This document shows, in pieces, positions 28,121-38,332 of a stretch of DNA of 64,000 nucleotides. The first letter of the stretch is position 1; every line of letters begins with the position of its first letter. The translations under genes were made by a program, and so were the position numbers. The stretch comes from Chryseobacterium tructae. GTDB lineage: Bacteria > Bacteroidota > Bacteroidia > Flavobacteriales > Weeksellaceae. The DNA lies in NCBI RefSeq assembly GCF_030409875.1, contig NZ_JAUFQR010000001.1, forward strand, positions 2,914,001-2,978,000, in the 5' to 3' direction. The notes beneath the pieces are model-generated. The model saw only the letters and a list, made by a program, of their open reading frames with translations. It was not told where the DNA came from and ran no database searches.

Positions 28121-28303
28121 ATGAAGGAGAAATGGATATTACATCCAACCACTTTAGAAGGATCCAATGTTGAATTGATTCCTTTAGAAAAAGAACATTT
28201 TGAAGAATTATACGCTGCTACAGATAAAGATGATGAACAGGATGCAGCAAGACAAAAAATTGAAACGCTGATCAGAGAAAAGGAAACTTCCCTGAAAAGC
28301 TAA
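28121..28303 (+). pseudogene. Truncated GNAT acetyltransferase with unrelated tail
   Basis: The first 36 residues (HPTTLEGSNVELIPLEKEHFEELYAAT within them) are the N-terminal strand-helix of RimJ/RimL-type GNAT acetyltransferases. The next 24 residues (DKDDEQDAARQKIETLIREK, then ETSLKS and stop) are a charged helix unlike that family, and the acetyl-CoA-binding part is missing. An internal deletion that joined two coding ends is the simplest reading. Activity is not expected. Confidence 0.65.
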
Positions 28304-28314
28304 AAAATATAAAG

Positions 28315-28349
28315 ATCAGGCGTAAAACACAAAAGTTTTCACGCCTGAT
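28315..28349. terminator. Terminator hairpin between convergent genes
   Basis: ATCAGGCGT and ACGCCTGAT form a nine-pair stem, with inner AAAAC/GTTTT pairing also possible. It serves the genes on both sides. Confidence 0.7.
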
Positions 28350-28367
28350 TACATATCAACAATTACT

Positions 28368-29375
28368 TTATTTCTTAATTATTTTCTTGGAAATAACAGT
28401 TCCATTCTTTAATTCTCCCTGAAGGATATAAACCCCTTTAGAAAGTTTTGAAACATTAATATTTCTAGAGTTTCCGGTAGTTAAAACAGTCTTACCATCC
28501 AAAGAATTGATCATAACCTTTTTAATATCTTCTTTGGAAGTTATGGTGATATAATCAGAGCTTGGATTAGGATATATCTTTATTTCAGTTTTTTTACTGT
28601 TCAGATCAACAGTTGACAGCACTGCAGAATCAACATAAGATACTGATTTAGAAACATTTGTGATTCCATTCAGAACAAAAGTATTGATAGCAAAACTAAA
28701 GACCATTCCGTCAGTCTGGCTTACCCATTGATAAGATTCATTAGTATAGGTCGCAGTAAGAGGTACAGGTGAACTGGCAATAAGCTGTGTAGCCGTTCTC
28801 ATTCTTTTTATTCTCAAAACATTGGGATACGTTCCTTTTGGAGTAATCACTGTGCCATAAGCATCAACACTTACACTCACCTGCCCTGTTTCATTTACAT
28901 TTCCAATAGAAGCGGAAACACTGTTAAATTCATAAGTATCATCAAACTGCTGCAGATAAGTAATTGGAAATTTATACTCAGTTAAAGGATTAACATAAGT
29001 AACCGTAACATCTCCTAACGCAGGTCCCGAATAAGATCCCAACATCGTTGTCTCAGTATCTGTCATGGAGCTAAAATCGTTTGTATCTACATTTGTCATG
29101 ATTGAAATTCTGTTTGCTCCCGGAAACCGGAAACAATTAGTTTGCCCAGGGCATATCCGACTCACAAATGAAACAGGATTAGTTCCTGTATACGCTGAAA
29201 AATCCCAGGTAATATTAGCCCCGGCAGAGCCTGCTGTAATGGAAGTTGCTGTTACATCTTCAGACTTCAGATTAATAGTACTGTTAACACGATCAACTCC
29301 GGCTTTTGTTATTGATGGCTGTGCATAGGACATTATTCCGGCAGTTAAGAATAAAACAAAGTTTAATTTTTTCAT
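28368..29375 (-). CDS. Secreted protein with T9SS type A sorting domain
   Basis: A 335-residue exported protein from ATG 29375, with signal peptide MKKLNFVLFLTAGIMSYAQ. Residues about 20-255 are a beta-rich domain of unknown function. The last ~75 residues are a type A T9SS sorting domain: IKIYPNPSSDYITI, VMINSLDGKTVL, INVSKLSKGVYIL and the Lys-rich end KKIIKK. It would be moved across the outer membrane and usually anchored or released with its C-terminus removed. Confidence 0.88.
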   Translation of the reverse strand: MKKLNFVLFLTAGIMSYAQPSITKAGVDRVNSTINLKSEDVTATSITAGSAGANITWDFSAYTGTNPVSFVSRICPGQTNCFRFPGANRISIMTNVDTNDFSSMTDTETTMLGSYSGPALGDVTVTYVNPLTEYKFPITYLQQFDDTYEFNSVSASIGNVNETGQVSVSVDAYGTVITPKGTYPNVLRIKRMRTATQLIASSPVPLTATYTNESYQWVSQTDGMVFSFAINTFVLNGITNVSKSVSYVDSAVLSTVDLNSKKTEIKIYPNPSSDYITITSKEDIKKVMINSLDGKTVLTTGNSRNINVSKLSKGVYILQGELKNGTVISKKIIKK

Positions 29376-29494
29376 GATATTTTGATTTAAGATTGGTTGT
29401 TTAATGATTTTCATAATGAATATAACACTCATTATTTCTTACAAAACATTTTTATCTACCCAAAGCTATATTCGTTCTATCAACTGCACTCAAC

Positions 29495-29519
29495 AAAATA
29501 CCCAGCCGTTTTGGCTGGG
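29495..29519 (-). terminator. Terminator after the AraC gene
   Basis: CCCAGCC and GGCTGGG form a seven-pair GC-rich stem around GTTTT; on the minus strand a T-rich tail (TATTTTG) follows. It is 12 bases from the minus-strand araC stop. Confidence 0.7.
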
Positions 29520-29530
29520 CATAGTTATAC

Positions 29531-30445
29531 TTAATTAAATAACTGTCTGTAGCTTAAAGGTGTCTGATCCGTTTTCTTTTTAAATAATTTATTAAAAGAC
29601 TGTGGATGTTCAAATCCTAATGCATAGGCTACTTCCGATACAGAAAAACTGGTTGTAGTAAGATATTCTTTGGCTTTTTCAATCAGTTTTTCATGAATAT
29701 GTTGTTGGGCATTCTGTCCTGTAAGATTTCTTAGCATATCGCTGAGGTAATGCGGTGACAGATTCAATTCTGAAGCCAGAAACTCTACAGAAGGTAGCCC
29801 TTGAGTTAATGTCTTTTCCTGATTAAAATAAGTTTCCAGTATCAGATCCAATTTAGTCAACAAATCATTATTAACAGCCTTCCTCGTAATAAACTGTCTT
29901 TTATAAAAACGATTGCTATAATTCAGAAGTACTTCAATATAAGAAACCACAACATCCTGGCTCACTTCATCAATAGCTGTATTAAGTTCATTTCCAATAC
30001 TATCCAGCAATCCTGTGATGGTATTTTTTTCCTGATCAGACAGATGCAGTGCTTCATTCGTATCATATGAAAAGAATCCGAAGCTTTTAATATTCTTTGC
30101 CAAAGGATAGCTTCTCAAAAAATCCGGATGTATCAATAATGTGTACCCACAATATTCAGCATTTTCATCCGTTGAAAGAACCTGTCCGGGAGCTGTAAAC
30201 ATCATCCCACCTTCATTGAAATCGTAATATCCTTGTCCATATCCCATCTTTCCTATCGTGGAATACTTGTAAGATATTTTATAAAAATTTAAAATAAAAC
30301 TTCTGCTCAGCATTTCCTTATTGATGGTCATCTTTGTATTATCCACAAGGCTTACCAGCGGATGCAGTGGCTTAGGAAGCTGCAAAAGATTGTGCAATTC
30401 CGAAATGGATGAAATTTTCTGAGGGGTATGATCTTTCTTTTCCAT
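29531..30445 (-). CDS. AraC-family transcriptional regulator
   Basis: A 304-residue regulator. The long N-terminal domain (GYGQGYYDFNEGGMMFTAPGQVL region) is typical of regulators found beside short-chain dehydrogenases; the C-terminal domain reads VEFLASELNLSPHYLSDMLRNLTGQNAQ and VSEVAYALGFEHPQSFNKLFKKKTDQTPLSYR. It lies 55 bases downstream of an SDR gene on the same strand. Confidence 0.9.
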   Translation of the reverse strand: MEKKDHTPQKISSISELHNLLQLPKPLHPLVSLVDNTKMTINKEMLSRSFILNFYKISYKYSTIGKMGYGQGYYDFNEGGMMFTAPGQVLSTDENAEYCGYTLLIHPDFLRSYPLAKNIKSFGFFSYDTNEALHLSDQEKNTITGLLDSIGNELNTAIDEVSQDVVVSYIEVLLNYSNRFYKRQFITRKAVNNDLLTKLDLILETYFNQEKTLTQGLPSVEFLASELNLSPHYLSDMLRNLTGQNAQQHIHEKLIEKAKEYLTTTSFSVSEVAYALGFEHPQSFNKLFKKKTDQTPLSYRQLFN

Positions 30446-30500
30446 GATATAAATTTACAAATTATAGGATTAAAAAAACAGCAATCCTACTGTTTTCTAA

Positions 30501-31301
30501 TCAGTTAAAAAACTGCTTCCCTAATTGCTCTCTGAATGCTTCAGCTCCTATTTCCAGACGTTGTGTATATAGGGCTTTGGCATCCTCACCTGCCACATAT
30601 CTTAACTGCTTTTTACCATCCGTTGCAGCCTCGTATACCACTTCTGCAATCTGTTCAGGTGTAGAAGCTGCTTCCATCATTCCTTCCATTTTGGAATACA
30701 GAGCGTTTATTATGTCTTCGTAGGCAGGGCTTGAAGCAGAATCCAAAGAACGGCTTACAAAATCAGTCTTGATTCCTCCGGGAGAAACCGTTTTAATATC
30801 AATTCCGAAAGAATTCAATTCAAAAGCCATACTTTCGCTCCAGCCCTCCAGAGCCCATTTGGTAGCATGATAAATTGAATTCAGTGGGAAAGTCATCAAT
30901 CCTCCAATAGACGTTGTAGAAATAAAGATCCCATTCTTTTTTTCTCTAAAATAAGGGGTGAATGCCTGGGTAACACGAATAGTCCCTAATAGATTCGTGT
31001 TCATTTGTCTTACAATCTGTTCATCACTCAATGCCTCCAAAGGCCCCATAAGGCCATACCCTGCATTATTAAAAACGACATCCACATCTCCCAGTTCCAA
31101 AGTCTGCTTTACAGCAGCATGTATTTGTTCCGGATGGGTCACATCCAAAGGAAGTACCGTTATATGATCCAGAGACGCAAGGTCTGAGCCAGCTTCAGTA
31201 TTTCTCATAGTAGCAATTACCTTCCATCCTTTTTGTTGAAATAATTGTGCAGTGGCTTTCCCTAATCCTGTAGAAGCCCCTGTTATAAAAATTGTTTTCA
31301 T
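30501..31301 (-). CDS. Short-chain dehydrogenase/reductase (classical SDR)
   Basis: A 266-residue NAD(P)-dependent oxidoreductase. TGASTGLGKATA is the cofactor loop (about 7-18), NNAGYG the structural motif, STTSIGG holds the catalytic Ser and YHATKWALEG the Tyr and Lys. The start at 31301 is used because the fold begins MKTIFITGAS; the longer upstream start adds unrelated residues. The substrate is unknown. Confidence 0.92.
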   Translation of the reverse strand: MKTIFITGASTGLGKATAQLFQQKGWKVIATMRNTEAGSDLASLDHITVLPLDVTHPEQIHAAVKQTLELGDVDVVFNNAGYGLMGPLEALSDEQIVRQMNTNLLGTIRVTQAFTPYFREKKNGIFISTTSIGGLMTFPLNSIYHATKWALEGWSESMAFELNSFGIDIKTVSPGGIKTDFVSRSLDSASSPAYEDIINALYSKMEGMMEAASTPEQIAEVVYEAATDGKKQLRYVAGEDAKALYTQRLEIGAEAFREQLGKQFFN

Positions 31302-31495
31302 TTTTTCTTGTTTAAAATTACAGGACAAAGTTCAGCATCATCACAAAGATAAGAGTTGCCAAAACGGGCTAAGCTGTAGCCAAAATGGACTTAATACATG
31401 CAACTTAGGTCTAGCACCTTATTTCATAAAAAGTATTTCTAAACCTACCTCTTTAATCATTCTTGTTTTTTTGTAAGTTTGTATGATCAATTTTT

Positions 31496-34400
31496 ATGGC
31501 AGAATATATTCTTGAAAACATCAATATCAGTACACTTTCTGTATATGACCTTCTAAAGCATACTGCAGAAAGCTCATTTATTGGAATCACTGATTTTCAG
31601 GATATTTATCCCGTTGCCATTGAAAATTACACCGGAATCTTTACCAAAAAGTCTTCTTTGCAGGACTTTCCCATGGTGACCATAAGCTTAATCGGAAATT
31701 CACTGCTTTGCAGTTGTACCTGTGATAATGCTAAGGCACAACTTTGTGCTCACCAGACAGAAATCATCCATTGTATTCTGGAAGAGAAAAATTACCGGAT
31801 CTTCTTTGACGATATCCTCCGTAAAAAAGCATTAGCTGCTAAGGCTAAAAGCTATGGTTTGGAAAACGAACCGGAGTTGGATCAGTATTTCCAAATGGAG
31901 CTAAATGACGGAAAGCTTGAAATATCACCTAAGATCAAGGAAATGTTTCCCATGGATGAGCAGATGTTTCAAAAGGATCTTCTCCCTCAGCTTCCTTCTA
32001 AGTTGGATGAATTGGCAGCAATGGAAACAGGCAAAAAGCAAATATTGGTTATCGGAAAGCACCGTTATTATAATCATTTGATATTTTCCCTGATGGAAGC
32101 AGAAATTACACAGGCTGGGAAAATTAAAAACCCTGTCACTTCTGTAGATGCCATGCAACTGATATGGAAAGCTGAGAAACCTCTGGATATAAAATTTTAT
32201 ACCGCCATTTCTACTTTTCAGAATAACTATAATGAAGATTATAATTCTGCTGAATGGGAAGCTTTAAAGCTTATTGTAAAAAATCCATTGGATCTGGATG
32301 TCTACTATCATGACCGTGAAATCACTGAAACCATCTCTTCAAAGTCCCTGATTGCCGTTACACTTAACACTTTAGATGCGGAGGTTCAACTCTCTGTATT
32401 TAAGAAAGATCCATTTTATGAAATCACAGGAGAATTACTATTTAATGATTCTTCTATTCCTTTTAAAAATGTGATCATCAGAAATGAATATTTTGTATAT
32501 AACAACAACATATTCAGTCTCGTAGACCACCCTGACATGCTTAGAATCATCAGGTTTTTCAAGGCTAATAATGAGATTTTGCTGATTCATTCTTCAAAAT
32601 ATGAAGGCTTCATGAAGCAGATACTCTCTATATTAGAAGAACGTATCCACATAAATTATAGATACATACAAGAAGCAACGAAAGTACAACTTGAAGAAAA
32701 GAAATTTCAAATAGAAAAGGTCATTTATCTTCGACAGCAGGAAAATTATATCGGAATCACTCCTGTTATGAAGTATGGACAGGTAGAAGTTCCTGTGTAT
32801 TCCAGAAAGCAGATTTTTGATACTGATCAGAATGGAAATCCATTCAAAATAGAAAGAAATGATGCAGCAGAGGCACGCTTTACTTCCCTAGTGATGCAAC
32901 AGCATCCTGACTTTGAAGAACAGATGGATGGTTATCAGTATTTCTATCTGCACAGAGATAAATTCCTGGACGACAATTGGTTTTTAAATGCGTTTGAAGC
33001 ATGGCGAAATGAAGGAGTCATTATTTTAGGTTTTAATGAATTAAAAAACAATAAGCTGAATCCGCACCGTGCCAAAATCAATATTCAGATCACCAGCGGA
33101 TTGGATTGGTTTAATGCTAAACTAAAGGTAGGCTTTGGTCAGAAAGAAGCCACTTTGAAACAGCTGCACAGAACCATTCGTAATAAAAGTAAGTTTGTAC
33201 AGCTGGATGATGGCAGTATGGGAATTCTTCCTGAAGAATGGATGGATAAGATCGCAGCCTATTTTCAAGCCGGAGAAATTGATGAAGAACTGCTAAAAAT
33301 TCCGAAAATCAATTTTACAGAAGTCTCATCCCTTTTTGAAAAAGAAGTATTGAGTACTGAGGTTCAGGATGAGCTTACTACTTATTCCACTCAATTTTCA
33401 ACCGTCAAAAATATTCCACAGGTCAAAATTCCGGCTGAATTACATGCTGAATTAAGAGATTATCAGCATGATGGATTAAACTGGCTTAATTTTCTTGATG
33501 ACTTTAACTTCGGAGGATGCCTCGCTGATGATATGGGATTGGGAAAAACCCTTCAGATCATTGCATTTATCCTTTCCCAAAGGGAAAAAAGAGGACACAC
33601 AACCAATCTTATCGTACTTCCTACTTCCTTGCTTTTCAACTGGCAAGAAGAGATCAGCAAATTTGCTCCTTCCATAAAAGTTTTGGTACATTATGGCTCC
33701 GATCGACAAAAAACAACAGCTCATTTTCCAGATTATGAAGTGATCTTAACCAGTTATGGAATGTTGCTTTCAGATATTCGGTTTTTGAAAACCTTCACCT
33801 TCAATTATGTTTTCCTTGATGAGTCTCAAACCATTAAAAATCCCAACTCCGAAAGATATAAAGCGGCAAGACTTTTACAGTCCAGAAACAGGATTGTATT
33901 AACGGGTACTCCTATCGAAAACAGCACTTTTGATCTTTATAGCCAGCTTTCCTTTGCTTGTCCGGGATTATTGGGTAGTAAACAGTATTTCAAAGATATT
34001 TATGCCATTCCCATTGATAAATTTGAGTTCAGTAAACGAGCGATGGAGCTTCAGCAGAAAATAAAACCTTTTATTCTTCGCAGAACCAAAAAACAGGTTG
34101 CTAAAGAACTTCCTGAAAAAACGGAAACTGTTATTTATTGCGAAATGAATGCTGAACAGCGCAGGATTTACGATGCCTACGAGAAAGAACTTCGTGAATT
34201 TATTGCAGCCAATGATGACGATGATCTCAATAAAAATAGCATACACGTTCTTACAGGCCTTACAAGGCTCAGACAGATCTGTAATTCTCCCGTATTGATT
34301 AAAGAGGGCTATTCCGGTGAACATGCTGTAAAAATTGAAATTTTGATGGAACAAATCCTTGGAAAATCAAAAGACCATAAAATCCTGATATTCTCACAAT

Positions 34401-34834
34401 TTGTCGGAATGCTTGATTTATTAAAACCGGAATTAGAACGTCACGGAATTCCTTTCGAATACCTTACCGGACAAACCAAAGACAGAGGTAAGAAAGTGGC
34501 TAATTTTCAGGAAAATGAAGACATCCGCGTGTTTTTAATAAGCTTAAAAGCTGGCGGTGTAGGACTTAATCTCACCCAAGCCGATTATATCTACCTGATC
34601 GATCCATGGTGGAATCCTGCTACTGAAAATCAGGCTATCGATCGAAGTTATCGTATAGGACAGACTAAAAATGTAATCGCAGTCCGAATGATCTGTTCCA
34701 ATACGGTGGAAGAAAAGATCCTTACCCTCCAGAAAAAGAAGAAATTGCTGGCTCAAAACCTTCTTAAAACTGATGGAACAAAATTTCAGGGACTTTCAAA
34801 ACAAGATCTTCTGGATATTTTGGAATCTAACTAA
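31496..34834 (+). CDS. SNF2-family helicase with N-terminal SWIM zinc finger
   Basis: A 1112-residue ATP-dependent DNA translocase. A SWIM-type zinc motif (CSCTCDNAKAQLCAHQ, about residues 61-77) is followed by a long SNF2-associated region, then the motor (about 650-1100): LADDMGLGKTLQ (Walker A), VFLDESQTIKN (Walker B), LTGTPIEN, LILRRTKKQ-like segment, FSQFVGMLDLL, YLTGQTKDRGK and DPWWNPATENQAIDRSYRIGQ. The frame is intact. Such bacterial Snf2 proteins may remodel nucleoprotein or RNA polymerase complexes; the exact role is unknown. Confidence 0.92.
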   Translation: MAEYILENINISTLSVYDLLKHTAESSFIGITDFQDIYPVAIENYTGIFTKKSSLQDFPMVTISLIGNSLLCSCTCDNAKAQLCAHQTEIIHCILEEKNYRIFFDDILRKKALAAKAKSYGLENEPELDQYFQMELNDGKLEISPKIKEMFPMDEQMFQKDLLPQLPSKLDELAAMETGKKQILVIGKHRYYNHLIFSLMEAEITQAGKIKNPVTSVDAMQLIWKAEKPLDIKFYTAISTFQNNYNEDYNSAEWEALKLIVKNPLDLDVYYHDREITETISSKSLIAVTLNTLDAEVQLSVFKKDPFYEITGELLFNDSSIPFKNVIIRNEYFVYNNNIFSLVDHPDMLRIIRFFKANNEILLIHSSKYEGFMKQILSILEERIHINYRYIQEATKVQLEEKKFQIEKVIYLRQQENYIGITPVMKYGQVEVPVYSRKQIFDTDQNGNPFKIERNDAAEARFTSLVMQQHPDFEEQMDGYQYFYLHRDKFLDDNWFLNAFEAWRNEGVIILGFNELKNNKLNPHRAKINIQITSGLDWFNAKLKVGFGQKEATLKQLHRTIRNKSKFVQLDDGSMGILPEEWMDKIAAYFQAGEIDEELLKIPKINFTEVSSLFEKEVLSTEVQDELTTYSTQFSTVKNIPQVKIPAELHAELRDYQHDGLNWLNFLDDFNFGGCLADDMGLGKTLQIIAFILSQREKRGHTTNLIVLPTSLLFNWQEEISKFAPSIKVLVHYGSDRQKTTAHFPDYEVILTSYGMLLSDIRFLKTFTFNYVFLDESQTIKNPNSERYKAARLLQSRNRIVLTGTPIENSTFDLYSQLSFACPGLLGSKQYFKDIYAIPIDKFEFSKRAMELQQKIKPFILRRTKKQVAKELPEKTETVIYCEMNAEQRRIYDAYEKELREFIAANDDDDLNKNSIHVLTGLTRLRQICNSPVLIKEGYSGEHAVKIEILMEQILGKSKDHKILIFSQFVGMLDLLKPELERHGIPFEYLTGQTKDRGKKVANFQENEDIRVFLISLKAGGVGLNLTQADYIYLIDPWWNPATENQAIDRSYRIGQTKNVIAVRMICSNTVEEKILTLQKKKKLLAQNLLKTDGTKFQGLSKQDLLDILESN

Positions 34835-34862
34835 TATAATATCAAATAGTTTTAAAAAACAA

Positions 34863-34887
34863 AACCGACAGATAAATCTGCCGGTAA
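34863..34887. terminator. Terminator hairpin after the SNF2 gene
   Basis: ACCGACAGAT and ATCTGCCGGT form a stem with one mismatch, flanked by A-rich sequence on both sides, between convergent genes. Confidence 0.6.
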
Positions 34888-34925
34888 AAAACAAAAATTG
34901 ATATGGATATGATTAGATATGTGTT

Positions 34926-36230
34926 TTACTTTTTAATAATCTTTTTGGTTATTATTTTTTTATCTTTTGTCTGTATTTTAATCAGATAGTTTCCTGGAAT
35001 AAGGCTACGCATATTCACCGTATCAGAGTTCCCTTCTAAAAGCTTTTGCCCTGAAATAGAATAAACCTCATACTTCTCAAGTCCTTCTTTCATCTTGATG
35101 GTTGCATTTCCGGATGTTGGATTTGGATATAATTTGACTTCAATAGACTTATCTTTAGAAACCTCTGTCGTAGAAAGACTTTCCGGTTGTACATTGATGG
35201 TATAATCTTCTACCTGACCAATAAACCAACCCGAAGGACAAGCTAGATTCTCCAATGTTCCCATCCATGAACTGGATTCATAGGCTTTAACTATCCTGAA
35301 ACGGGTATTCCCTAATGCTGCATTGACAGGAATAGTAATGGTTTCAGAAGTTGCTCCAGACTCGTGACCTGAAACAGGATTGGAATTATCCAGATATCCC
35401 AGATTAAACTTTTCATCAGCATCAAACTGATTATTGTGATTAAAATCGATATAGGCATAAGCTGAAACAGTCGATTGTCCGTGAGTTCCACCAGTAACGG
35501 TTATCGGATATCCATTTCCACGACTCACATTGAAAATAGTACCTGTAAAGTCTTCTATAACCTGAGAATTTCCATCAATTGGACTCTCATTATCTATTCC
35601 TGCAAATTCTACCTTGCTTATTTCGCTTACTGTAAGACTGGTCACACTTTCAGTTCCACAATAAGGGAACGGAAAGCTTGGGTTATTTCCTTGAATATTC
35701 ACTGTATAATCTTCAGTCTGACCTGCTCTTAATCCGGAATCACATGCAGAATGAATAGAATTCTCAGCATTAGGATCTGAATAAGCCTGTACATTCGTAT
35801 TTTTAAGAACTCTCATTCTCTTACTTCCACCTGACACATTAGCAGGAACAGTAATGGAATGATCTATGGTAAAAGCATTTGCCGGGTTAGCGGCTTCCAA
35901 TCTGCCTATATAAAAACTTTCTCCTGCATCATCAAAACTACCATTTCCATTAAAATCAATATACACCATTACATCACTTGGAAAGGTACTTGATGGCCCT
36001 TTTACCGATATTGGATAGGTACTTCCCGCTATCAAATCAGTAGACAAAGAAGTAAAATCTTCATATTCCGGAGTATTGGATGAATTGGTTGATGAAGCAT
36101 TGTTGATGCTTCCAAAAGTGACATTGCTGATCATATTACTGCCTGCACCATATTGAAAAGCCGGATTGCAGTATTGGGCATCCATTAGCCCGTATAAAAT
36201 GATTGCAGAAAGAGTAGTTATTTTTTTCAT
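34926..36230 (-). CDS. GEVED-domain secreted protein with T9SS type A sorting domain
   Basis: A 434-residue exported protein with a signal peptide (LSAIILYGLMDAQ). Two GEVED modules follow, each with VYIDFNGNGSFDDAGE- or YIDFNHNNQFDADEK-like calcium-site loops and an ending GQTEDYTVNI or GQVEDYTINV (about 35-180 and 200-350). The last 75 residues are a T9SS type A domain (VKLYPNPTSGNATI, YEVYSISGQKLL, GNYLIKI, TKKIIKK). Adhesion or enzyme-display roles are common for such proteins; here the function is unknown. Confidence 0.9.
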   Translation of the reverse strand: MKKITTLSAIILYGLMDAQYCNPAFQYGAGSNMISNVTFGSINNASSTNSSNTPEYEDFTSLSTDLIAGSTYPISVKGPSSTFPSDVMVYIDFNGNGSFDDAGESFYIGRLEAANPANAFTIDHSITVPANVSGGSKRMRVLKNTNVQAYSDPNAENSIHSACDSGLRAGQTEDYTVNIQGNNPSFPFPYCGTESVTSLTVSEISKVEFAGIDNESPIDGNSQVIEDFTGTIFNVSRGNGYPITVTGGTHGQSTVSAYAYIDFNHNNQFDADEKFNLGYLDNSNPVSGHESGATSETITIPVNAALGNTRFRIVKAYESSSWMGTLENLACPSGWFIGQVEDYTINVQPESLSTTEVSKDKSIEVKLYPNPTSGNATIKMKEGLEKYEVYSISGQKLLEGNSDTVNMRSLIPGNYLIKIQTKDKKIITKKIIKK

Positions 36231-37136
36231 GGAGTTCTTATTTTTGTTGAGACAAATTTATATTTATTTAGAATGAATAAAAATAAGAATGTAATGATAT
36301 TTGTCAGTTTATTGAGATTTACCTGCTATTAATTATCAAATAAACAATAAAACAAAAGGTAATTATATAATTACCAATAAGTTCAAGTCATTAGTAAGAT
36401 AAAATGATTACAATCATTTTTTGCTTACAATTTTCAATTTTTAATGCCCACCTCTAGTTTCTTATGAAAATCAAGAGAATTAGACTTTAGTCTACCTTCT
36501 TCTTTCTAAAAATAAACCAGTTTATTTTATTGTTTATTTGTGCCATATACGGCAAGAGCTTTTGCAAGCTTAAAGCGCCTTAAATAAAGGGAGTAAAGCC
36601 TCAAAAAGCCAAAGATATAATATTGAAAAATTCACAGTCCTGGAATCTGTGTAAAAAACGAAATGTTTTGATAGTATGAAAAATACTTCAAGCTTTCAAT
36701 TCTTCGCAATCTATCAAAGCTGAAAACCTTATGATGATTTTCAAGATGCAGTCTATATAATTATAATGGAAAGACCCGGAAAGCCAGAAAACATATTCTA
36801 ATATATACACTAACCATCTGTAAGATAAAAAAGTACAATATATTTTAAATTTAAATAACTAAACCTTAATATTTTAACCTATTTTAATTCATCTATTACT
36901 TGAATTTATTTCTAAATAAACTGATAAGATTTTTTTCTTCAAGATGATTTATTTAAATATATGTTTCTTGCTTTTGATGATGTTTATCCTAATGTTAAAA
37001 TGCTTTCTATCCACAGAATAAGACGGCATATGATTACATTATTTTCAATGATCATTTACTTTACAATCTTCATATTTCTCTGAACCAAAAATGTATAAGA
37101 TTTCTTCTAGCCGTCTTTTTCTGTAGAGATTATGTT
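36231..37136. other. About 900 bases of non-coding sequence
   Basis: No gene, RNA or mobile element is recognised on either strand. The stretch is AT-rich and holds the promoter of the GEVED gene at its left end. It contains small inverted repeats, for example CACAG-N9-CTGTG at about 36632-36650 and a GCAA/TTGC pair around 36550-36565. It is the longest unexplained gap here and could be decayed coding sequence. Confidence 0.45.
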
Positions 37137-38311
37137 TTAATTCAGATTTTCAATAAGAATCGCTGAAGCCCCACCACCGCCATTACAGATGGCAGCAATA
37201 CCATATTTTCCTCCTTCCTGACGCAACACATTGACTAGTGTTGCAATAATCCTTGCTCCAGAAGCGCCAATCGGATGTCCCATTGCTACGGCGTCACCAT
37301 ATACATTAACTTTATCCAAATCAAATCCCAAAATCTGCTGATTGGATAGGATCACCGAAGAATATGCTTCATTAATTTCAAAATAATCAATATCGGACAA
37401 GCTTAATCCTGTATTCTTCAGAATTTTTTGAATGGCAGCAGATGGAGAAGTAGTAAACCATTCCGGAGATTGTGCAGCATCAGCATAGGCAACAATTCTG
37501 GCTAAGGGTTTAAGATTATAGTCTCGTATAGCTTCTGAAGATCCCAATAATATTGCCACTGCACCATCATTCAGGTTGCTTGAATTAGCTGCTGTAAGTA
37601 CACCATCATTTTCAAATGCCGGCTTTAACAGAGAGATTTTTTCAGGAATAAGTTTATCAATATCTTCATCCCGATTTACTATTACATTTCCTTTCTTTCC
37701 TTCAATAGTGATATTAATTAATTCCGCATTAAATTTATTTCCGGAAGCTGCTTCCTGGGCTCTTTTATAAGATATCAAGGCATAATCATCCAATTGTTGT
37801 CTTGTTAACCCATATTTTTTCACCCCTAATTCCGCAGCACTTCCCATATGAAAATCATGATACACATCCCATAAACCATCTTTAATTAAGCCATCGACGA
37901 GTGTTGCATCTCCTAATTTCCGGCCTTGGCGAAGATAATTATAATGAGGTACATTGCTCATGCTTTCCATTCCGCCCGTCATGACAAGATTTCCAATCCA
38001 AGTTGAATATGTTGTGCCCCGATCATGGCAGCTTTCATTCCGGAAGCACATACTTTATTGACAGTTGTAGCATCTTTGTCTACCGGAATCTTCGAAAAAA
38101 TTGCAGCCTGTCTTGCTGGTGACTGTCCTACTCCTGCGCTCAGTACATTTCCCATATACACACTCTCTATTCTTTCAGGAGAAATCGATACACTTTCATA
38201 GGTATTTTGTATAGCTATTGCTCCTAACTGAGGAGCTGTAAAGTTTGAGAGACTTCCCATAAACCCCCCAATAGGAGTTCTTTTCGCAGCCATGATAAAT
38301 GCTTCTTTCAT
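37137..38311 (-). CDS. Acetyl-CoA C-acetyltransferase / thiolase (frame broken near 37991)
   Basis: Condenses or cleaves acyl-CoA in fatty-acid or acetoacetyl-CoA metabolism. Repaired, it is 391 residues, the standard thiolase length. The nucleophilic Cys is in NKVCASGMKAA (about 88), the catalytic His in GHPIGASGARI and the second Cys in AICNGGGGASA near the C-terminus. The TTT at 37990-37992 should be TTTT, which restores GLENLVMTGGMESMSNVPHY. As written, the first part stops at 37979. Two TetR-like operators lie upstream, so expression is probably fatty-acid or acyl-CoA responsive, by inference. Confidence 0.92.
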
Positions 38312-38332
38312 AATATTGTTTATTTTAATATA

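Noticed and set aside
17318..31301. Integrated mobile element
   Set aside because: No integrase, transposase, attachment-site repeat or shift in base composition is visible around the block.
31496..34834. Phage-defence helicase (for example part of a DISARM-like system)
   Set aside because: No methyltransferase, nuclease or other defence partner is adjacent; neighbours are an SDR and a T9SS protein.
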